This document shows positions 58,941 through 64,000 of a DNA stretch of 64,000 nt, in pieces. Below the pieces are notes generated by a model. That model was not told the DNA's origin and did not search any database. It saw nothing but the letters and a program-made list of their open reading frames with translations. Made by a program: the position numbers and the translations under genes. Position 1 is the stretch's first letter, and each line of letters begins with the position of its first letter. Source of the stretch: Lacinutrix sp. Hel_I_90 (lineage in GTDB: Bacteria > Bacteroidota > Bacteroidia > Flavobacteriales > Flavobacteriaceae); NCBI RefSeq assembly GCF_000934685.1, contig NZ_JYNQ01000001.1:930001-994000 (forward strand), read 5' to 3'.

Positions 58941-59741
58941 TTAACTTTGTGTACTGTATTGTTCTAATTGCTTTAAAAGGTCTTCGTAATTATTTGTTGC
59001 TTCTTCTAAAAATTCAGAATTAGGGTAAGACGTTTTAAACTTTTTATAGTAAGCTATTGCTGCTTCTATACGCGCTTTCTGTTTATACGCTATACTTTTA
59101 GAAGCTAATTGATAAGCAGAATCAAACTTAATGTACATGGCTTCCTCACGAAGCGATGTTCCTGGAAAATCAATTATAAAATTATCGATTGAGGCCATTG
59201 CCGCTTGATAATCTGAAATTCTATTATACTGTTTTGCTATTTCAAAAGCTTTCTTTTCTAATTTAAAATCTAATTCTTTTACCAACGCATTAGCCTCCGT
59301 AACATTAGTAGATTCAGAATATAAATTAATATACTCCTGAAGCTTTTCTATAGCTACTACTGTATCTGCCTGATCTTTTGAATACACGGGTGATAATTGA
59401 TAATAGCTTTTCGCACTTTTAAATCGTGCTTCTTCTTGCTTTTCACTTTCTGGATAAGCAGATACGAAACGTTCAAAATGATACCCTGAGATATAATACT
59501 GCTCCATCTTGTAAGTAGCATCAGCATTTAGGTACATTAACTTTTCTGCCTGAGGCTTCCCTCTATACTGTGGTATAATTTGCTCAAACAAACGGTTTGC
59601 TTTCGAATATTTACCAGCATTATACAATTCTTCTCCTTTTTTAAACTTGAGACCAACATCTTCAGACTTCAATGCCTTCTGGTATTCGTTACAAGAACTA
59701 AAACTTAAAGCTATAATAAGGATGATAAGTAATTTCTTCAT
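58941..59741 (-). CDS. bamD: Outer-membrane assembly lipoprotein BamD
   Basis: TPR lipoprotein of the BAM complex that inserts beta-barrel proteins in the outer membrane. The ATG at 59741 gives MKKLLIILIIALSFSSC, with the lipid-bearing Cys at 17; the frame opens 7 codons earlier but adds no better signal. The mature part has about five TPRs (YNAGKYSKANRLFEQIIPQYRG, YKKFKTSYPNSEFLEEATNN). The length, 266 residues, is normal. It leads the run bamD, rpoZ, coaBC, DUF4835, recN. Confidence 0.92.
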   Translation of the reverse strand: MKKLLIILIIALSFSSCNEYQKALKSEDVGLKFKKGEELYNAGKYSKANRLFEQIIPQYRGKPQAEKLMYLNADATYKMEQYYISGYHFERFVSAYPESEKQEEARFKSAKSYYQLSPVYSKDQADTVVAIEKLQEYINLYSESTNVTEANALVKELDFKLEKKAFEIAKQYNRISDYQAAMASIDNFIIDFPGTSLREEAMYIKFDSAYQLASKSIAYKQKARIEAAIAYYKKFKTSYPNSEFLEEATNNYEDLLKQLEQYSTQS

Positions 59742-59759
59742 AAATTTTTTAACAAGATG

Positions 59760-59767
59760 CAAAAATA
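59760..59767 (-). promoter_or_regulatory. Candidate -7 element of the bamD operon
   Basis: TATTTTTG on the minus strand, 19 nt before the ATG at 59741. It also lies at the edge of the longer open frame, supporting the chosen start. Confidence 0.4.
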
Positions 59768-59941
59768 CGCTATTAATATGGATATTAAAAATATAATTTC
59801 AGGCTAAAATAAAGCTTACACTGAAGTTACAGCCTGCTTTAAGTAATATTTAACGTCGCACATAATTTGAAAGACAAACAGACATTACTTTTTAATAAAA
59901 ACTTAAACGGCACATTGCTTTTTGCCTGAGAAGCGTTTCGC

Positions 59942-60829
59942 CTACTTGTTTTTAAACGCCGTTAAAAAACTTCTGATTTTTTCCTTTAGAGAATCAGTCG
60001 CTGGAACTAAAGGTAAACGCACAGTATCACCACACAAATTTAAGCCTTGCAAGACGGCTTTAACACCTGACGGATTATTTTCAGAAAAAATTAAACTGGT
60101 AATTTCCATTAAACTAAAATGAATGGCATAGGCCTCTTTTGCTTTTCCTGCTCTTCCTAAATCAATCATTTTAGAAAAAGCTTTTGGTAATGCCTGACCA
60201 ATAACTGAAATTACACCATCGCCCCCTGCTAAAAGAACGCCTAAAACTAAATCGTCATCCCCAGAAATAATCCCAAAACCTTCTGGTTTATCTCTTAATA
60301 AATGTAAATATTGTGACATGCTATTCCCTGCCTCTTTAACAGCAACTATATTTTCAAAATCCTTAGCTAAACGCAAAGTCGTTTCTGGCGACATGTTTGA
60401 AGCTGTTCTGCCTGGAACATTATAGAGTATAATAGAAATTGGGCACGCCTCTGCTATAGCTTTAAAGTGCTGATACACTCCCTCTTGTGTTGGCTTACTA
60501 TAGTAAGGTGAAACAGATAATATGCCAGTAAACGCAGACAAATCTGTGTTTTGTATTTCTTGTATGACTTTAGCTGTATCGTTTCCTCCAATGCCTAACA
60601 CTAATGGCAAACGCCCCTTATTGGTCTCTGAAATCGTTTTAATAATCTCCTCTTTCTCTTTTGCTGTTATCGTTGCACTTTCTCCAGTTGTACCTGAAAT
60701 AACAATGTAATTGGTGCCATTTTCAATATTGTATTCAACAATATTTGCTAATGAATGGTGATCAACACTTCCATCATTTTTAAAGGGTGTGACGATAGCT
60801 ATTCCTGTTCCTAAAAAGGGGTTATTCAT
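59942..60829 (-). CDS. dapA: 4-hydroxy-tetrahydrodipicolinate synthase
   Basis: Condenses pyruvate with aspartate semialdehyde, first committed step to lysine and diaminopimelate. The 295 residues have the (beta/alpha)8 barrel with the Schiff-base Lys165 in IVAVKEAGNS, the catalytic triad Thr47, Tyr136 (in IILYNVPGRT) and the substrate Arg141, and the pyruvate motif SGTTGESATI. The length is typical. It is separated from bamD by 180 nt without a clear terminator and has its own -7 element. Confidence 0.96.
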   Translation of the reverse strand: MNNPFLGTGIAIVTPFKNDGSVDHHSLANIVEYNIENGTNYIVISGTTGESATITAKEKEEIIKTISETNKGRLPLVLGIGGNDTAKVIQEIQNTDLSAFTGILSVSPYYSKPTQEGVYQHFKAIAEACPISIILYNVPGRTASNMSPETTLRLAKDFENIVAVKEAGNSMSQYLHLLRDKPEGFGIISGDDDLVLGVLLAGGDGVISVIGQALPKAFSKMIDLGRAGKAKEAYAIHFSLMEITSLIFSENNPSGVKAVLQGLNLCGDTVRLPLVPATDSLKEKIRSFLTAFKNK

Positions 60830-60872
60830 TTTTTTGTTTTTATTTTATTTTCAAATTGAGGTGTTATTCAGG

Positions 60873-60880
60873 CAAATTTA
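60873..60880 (-). promoter_or_regulatory. Candidate -7 element of dapA
   Basis: TAAATTTG on the minus strand, 44 nt before the ATG at 60829. Confidence 0.4.
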
Positions 60881-60912
60881 TAATAAACAAATTTAAATAG
60901 ACCACCGTTATT

Positions 60913-61431
60913 TTACAATTTATTTAGAATCTTTAAATATTTTAAAAGTTCTGTTTCAAACGTGCTATAATCCTTCAAGTCTGTTTTTATAATCAAATCA
61001 TTTAATCGCTCATCTTCCTGCAAAACACCAACCTTAAATTTTGCATTTGATGCTGTGGTGATTAATTTTAAATGAATGGATTCTTCTGTGTAATAACTAA
61101 TGAGAAGATCAAAAGCAGTATTAATAAAACGTTCTAAATCGGGGTGTTTTATTGTGCCTCCCCAGCCGATATTTTTTTCATTGTATGTGTTATTAAAAGA
61201 GACATTTTCTGATCTCTTTTCTTTTGTAAATACAATCAATTGAAAATTATTTGGAGTTACTTTTAAAGCGCCCGCTAAAGTGTCAAACCACTTAACATCT
61301 ATTGCTTCATCTTTATTAATTAATACACCTACTTTTTTAATCCTCGCGTTATCTTGAGATATGACACGGTTTTTTAATTTTTTATCGATGTACTTTTTAT
61401 TAGATTTTTCTTTAAATCCTTTGAAAATCAT
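60913..61431 (-). CDS. DUF6913-type conserved protein
   Basis: A 172-residue soluble protein without a signal peptide. It starts with a basic helix (MIFKGFKEKSNKKYIDKKLKNR) and contains IKKVGVLINKDEAIDVKWFD, NIGWGGTIKHPDLERFI and DLLISYYTEESIHLKLITTAS. I place it in DUF6913 from memory of Flavobacteriia neighbours of dapA and the 5'-nucleotidase genes. The role is unknown. It is divergent from the split 5'-nucleotidase genes. Confidence 0.7.
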   Translation of the reverse strand: MIFKGFKEKSNKKYIDKKLKNRVISQDNARIKKVGVLINKDEAIDVKWFDTLAGALKVTPNNFQLIVFTKEKRSENVSFNNTYNEKNIGWGGTIKHPDLERFINTAFDLLISYYTEESIHLKLITTASNAKFKVGVLQEDERLNDLIIKTDLKDYSTFETELLKYLKILNKL

Positions 61432-61449
61432 TTATATTTATGCTTTCTA

Positions 61450-61457
61450 CAAAAGTA
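61450..61457 (-). promoter_or_regulatory. Candidate -7 element of the DUF6913 gene
   Basis: TACTTTTG on the minus strand, 19 nt before the ATG at 61431. Confidence 0.4.
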
Positions 61458-61502
61458 GCAAAACATAATAAATACAACGCGTTAAAACAATAAGTTTAAT
61501 TA

Positions 61503-62261
61503 ATGAAATTCAATCATATTATTACCTGCCTAATAGCATTGAGCTTTTACGCTTGTAAACAGCAGCCGTTAACACTAACCGCTATTGAAGGCAAACAAAT
61601 CACTATTAGTGACTCCATTGCAATTGATCAAGACTATGATTCTATAATTGCGCCATACAGAGCACGTTTGAACGAAGATATGAATGCCATACTTTCTTAT
61701 GCGCCTAAAACTTACAGCAAAAGTGATGGTGACTTAAATACGGCGATAGGCAATTTAATGGCAGATATTGTATATACCGAAGGCAACCCTATTTTTAACA
61801 TAAGAACGAACAAAAACATTGATGCCGTTATATTGAATCATGGGGGTATTCGGGCTATCATTTCAAAAGGCAATATTACGACAAAGACTGCTTTTGAAGT
61901 TATGCCCTTTGAAAACAGCATCGTTGTTGTTGCTATAAAAGGACAGCAAATAGATAGTATGATGCAGTATTTAAGTGAAGCCAAACGCCCACATCCTGTT
62001 CAAGGCATTACCTTAACATTAGATAAGGACTATAAAATAAAAGAAGCTTTGGTCAACAATAAGCCTATTGATCAAAATAAGACCTATTATGTGGCAACAA
62101 ACGATTACCTCTACAATGGCGGCGACGGAATGCGTTTTTTTAATCCAAACGACAGTGTTTACTACTTAGATTATAAGATAAGGAATGCCATGTTAGATTA
62201 CTTTAAAAAAGTAGACACTATTAGACCAAAAATTGACGACAGATTCACAAAAGCCAAATAA
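61503..62261 (+). CDS. 5'-nucleotidase C-terminal (substrate) domain lipoprotein
   Basis: A 252-residue lipoprotein (MKFNHIITCLIALSFYAC; Cys18) that is only the C-terminal domain of a UshA-type 5'-nucleotidase. It holds TAIGNLMADIVY, VILNHGGIRAIISKGNITTKTAFEVMPFENSIVVV in order, and the nucleoside-stacking end NDYLYNGGDGMRFF. The metal-binding catalytic domain is encoded by the next gene, 8 nt downstream. In fused enzymes the catalytic half comes first; here the order is reversed and each has its own export signal. Confidence 0.9.
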   Translation: MKFNHIITCLIALSFYACKQQPLTLTAIEGKQITISDSIAIDQDYDSIIAPYRARLNEDMNAILSYAPKTYSKSDGDLNTAIGNLMADIVYTEGNPIFNIRTNKNIDAVILNHGGIRAIISKGNITTKTAFEVMPFENSIVVVAIKGQQIDSMMQYLSEAKRPHPVQGITLTLDKDYKIKEALVNNKPIDQNKTYYVATNDYLYNGGDGMRFFNPNDSVYYLDYKIRNAMLDYFKKVDTIRPKIDDRFTKAK

Positions 62262-62269
62262 CTCTTAAG

Positions 62270-63187
62270 ATGAAACGCAGAATATTTATACAACAGTCCA
62301 CAGCTGCCACAGCCTTAGTTACCCTTGGCGGATTTGGCTTTCAGTCGTGTGAAATGAATCCTAAAACACGTAAAATAACTATTTTACATACCAACGATGT
62401 GCATAGCCATATCGATCCTTTTGGTCCCGATGATGCACGAAATGCGAATCAAGGAGGTGTAGCCCGACGGGCTTCGTTGGTTGAATCTATTCGCCACGAA
62501 AGCCCTAATACTTTATTATTAGATGCTGGTGATATTTTTCAAGGCACACCTTACTTTAATTATTATGGTGGTGAACTGGAATTTAAGTTAATGTCTAAAA
62601 TGAAATATGATGCAGCCACGATTGGTAATCATGATTTTGATAATGGTATTAATGGCTTATATGCACAGTTTCCTCATAAAACATTTGATTTTATATCAGC
62701 AAATTACGAGTTCAAAAACACCGTTTTAGACTCCCATGTAAAACCCTATAAAGTATTTATAAAAGAAGGCATTCGTATTGGTGTTTTCGGTCTTGGTATA
62801 AAATTAGATGGTTTGGTAGATAAGAACATGTACAAAGAAACTGAGTATTTAGACCCCATTGAAATAGCTCAAGACATGACGCGTATCTTAAAAGAAGAAG
62901 AGCATTGTGACCTTATCATCTGTCTCTCTCATCTCGGCTATAACTATGAGAAGGCACCTCACAAGGTCTCTGATTTATCTCTAGCTAAAGCCACAAAAAA
63001 CATCGATTTAATTATTGGAGGACACACGCATACGTTTTTACCAAAACCAACCGTTGCACAAAATAGTGAAGGTGGCAATGTGTTAGTAAACCAAGTAGGC
63101 TGTTATGGTATTAATTTAGGTCGTATTGACTTTTATTTTGATGCTGAAAAAAACAAAACCGCAAATGGAACGTCTATAATCGTATAA
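62270..63187 (+). CDS. 5'-nucleotidase catalytic (metallophosphatase) domain lipoprotein
   Basis: A 305-residue metallophosphatase domain of a UshA-type 5'-nucleotidase. Metal ligands are visible: Asp43 and His45 in LHTNDVHSH, Asp at about 85 in LLDAGDIFQGT, GNHDFDNG at about 116-123 and GGHTHTF at about 260. The N-terminus begins MKRRIFIQQS with a twin arginine-lookalike and reaches FQSC at 24-27, so it is probably a Tat-type lipoprotein. It needs the substrate domain encoded 8 nt upstream to act as a complete nucleotidase. Confidence 0.9.
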   Translation: MKRRIFIQQSTAATALVTLGGFGFQSCEMNPKTRKITILHTNDVHSHIDPFGPDDARNANQGGVARRASLVESIRHESPNTLLLDAGDIFQGTPYFNYYGGELEFKLMSKMKYDAATIGNHDFDNGINGLYAQFPHKTFDFISANYEFKNTVLDSHVKPYKVFIKEGIRIGVFGLGIKLDGLVDKNMYKETEYLDPIEIAQDMTRILKEEEHCDLIICLSHLGYNYEKAPHKVSDLSLAKATKNIDLIIGGHTHTFLPKPTVAQNSEGGNVLVNQVGCYGINLGRIDFYFDAEKNKTANGTSIIV

Positions 63188-63267
63188 CATCTTTGGTAAA
63201 CACACAATAAAGTACAAGTACGTTTTTATTGGAACTTGATATAGACCGTTAAAAGTTGAATAGTATT

Positions 63268-63993
63268 TTAGGAGAGTATTTTATAATACGCATTGATTTT
63301 AGAAACTATGTATACGTACACCACGTAAAACCCAGTAACCAGCAATAGCGCATAAACAACATTAAGTAAATAATCTGCCGCTACAAAAATATAAGCCACT
63401 TGCACCATTTCTGAAAAAACAATACAAACACTGGCTAAAAAGAGTAGTAAGCCTCTTTTAGAATCATGATATAAATAATTAAGCAGTGAAATGGATAATA
63501 TTAATAAGATGCAGACATTATAGGTACATTCAAGTAAAAAATTGAACGTATAAACTTCTATCGCCGAATCGGCTAGAATCATTTGATTTAGAAAGAAAAT
63601 AGTATATAAAACAAAGCCAACTAAAACCACCATTGGCGTCTTGAATTTTTCTAAAAGCACAGTTATTTTCATGCTCCTCAACATATATATTATCAAATTT
63701 ATATAGCCAAAAATATAAGCCATATTACTTACTTTTGAAAATAAAGCGTAATCAAAACTTCCGAAAATTTTTGCTAACTCCCCAATAGACCAAGCTATTA
63801 GAAACCCTGCAAAGTATCGACTCTTAGTTTCAGACTCCAAAAAATAGAGGTATACAAAAAAAGGTAATATAAAAGCTCTTGAATAGTTTGACAAAGTGTC
63901 TTTACCAAAGAGCACACCATATAAGAATATACAGCATAATACCGCTATAATAGCAGATACTATTTTTAATTTATTCGTTTTCATTTGGCACAT
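63268..63993 (-). CDS. YhhN-like membrane protein, copy 2
   Basis: A 241-residue polytopic membrane protein with about eight hydrophobic helices, the same length and topology as the protein at 44038-44763. The stretch NYSRAFILPFFVYLYFLESE and GFLIAWSIGELAKIF aligns with the sibling's FRYLSKPLVVGLLLIYY and LLCFLIGDVLF segment, so they are distant paralogues. The family assignment (lysoplasmalogenase YhhN-like) is tentative. The ATG could be 63993 or 63984. Promoter and upstream context lie outside the window. Confidence 0.55.
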   Translation of the reverse strand: MCQMKTNKLKIVSAIIAVLCCIFLYGVLFGKDTLSNYSRAFILPFFVYLYFLESETKSRYFAGFLIAWSIGELAKIFGSFDYALFSKVSNMAYIFGYINLIIYMLRSMKITVLLEKFKTPMVVLVGFVLYTIFFLNQMILADSAIEVYTFNFLLECTYNVCILLILSISLLNYLYHDSKRGLLLFLASVCIVFSEMVQVAYIFVAADYLLNVVYALLLVTGFYVVYVYIVSKINAYYKILS

Positions 63994-64000
63994 TTGGGAT

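Noticed and set aside
1-64000. tRNA, rRNA, tmRNA, riboswitch, CRISPR, phage or insertion sequences
   Set aside because: I looked in the gaps for CCA-ended cloverleafs, spaced direct repeats, transposase frames and integrase motifs and saw none.

Overview
The window is ordinary chromosomal DNA of a member of the Flavobacteriaceae (phylum Bacteroidota), probably marine. It is AT-rich and densely coded. Many genes are Bacteroidota-specific families (DUF5686, DUF4835, DUF3857, DUF4199, alternative GlmU, Rpb6/omega, a type IX secretion sorting domain). Upstream of many genes lies the Bacteroidota -7 element TAnnTTTG, sometimes with an upstream TTG/TTTG. I cannot fix the genus from the sequence alone. 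I found no rRNA, tRNA, CRISPR array, prophage, integrase or insertion sequence.

Layout. 1-6.7 kb: the 5' end of an FG-GAP/VCBS surface protein, glyA, fahA, an MG2-plus-plug surface protein and a lipoprotein. 6.6-11 kb: the bacillithiol-linked protein YtxJ, the chaperone gene clpB and a tandem pair of small paralogous proteins. 11-16.3 kb: a SixA-like phosphatase, a DUF6503 lipoprotein, smpB, a DUF5686 outer-membrane protein and pcm. 16.4-27.5 kb: an oxidoreductase, a 3-hydroxyacyl-CoA dehydrogenase, DUF1015, a PLP-homeostasis protein, a DnaQ-GIY-YIG nuclease, a DUF3857 protein, a K+ channel, miaA and a DUF2254 membrane protein. 27.5-32.9 kb (minus strand): a two-component pair, coaE, a YbbR protein, a glycosyltransferase and a tiny type IX sorting-domain protein. 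33-36.1 kb: carB and rpmH. 36.4-44.8 kb: a TPR-like membrane protein, a decayed gene that looks like a TauE/SafE permease, cardiolipin synthase, a lytic transglycosylase, a hydrolase, a GNAT-fold protein, mtaB, a peptide-binding lipoprotein and a YhhN-like membrane protein. 45-54 kb: alternative glmU, rpmE, DUF4199, a glycosyltransferase, a phosphohexomutase, an MsbA-type exporter and a sigma factor/membrane protein/CpxP-like cassette. 53.9-64 kb: fabI, recN, DUF4835, coaBC, rpoZ, bamD, dapA, DUF6913, a 5'-nucleotidase split into two genes and a second YhhN-like membrane protein.

Most of the content is housekeeping: one-carbon, tyrosine, CoA, pyrimidine, lysine and fatty-acid metabolism, ribosome proteins and ribosome rescue, DNA repair, and envelope assembly. 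Envelope functions dominate the lineage-specific part. I see no obvious new defence or mobile system. The most unusual items are a DnaQ-GIY-YIG nuclease whose only plausible start codon is ATT, a type IX sorting domain with almost no cargo, a palindrome wrapped around the -7 box of a GNAT-fold gene, three genes whose promoter element sits 5-7 nt from the start codon (predicted leaderless mRNAs), a frameshifted permease relic, and a sigma-factor cassette with a duplicated SGFKxPxxYF motif.
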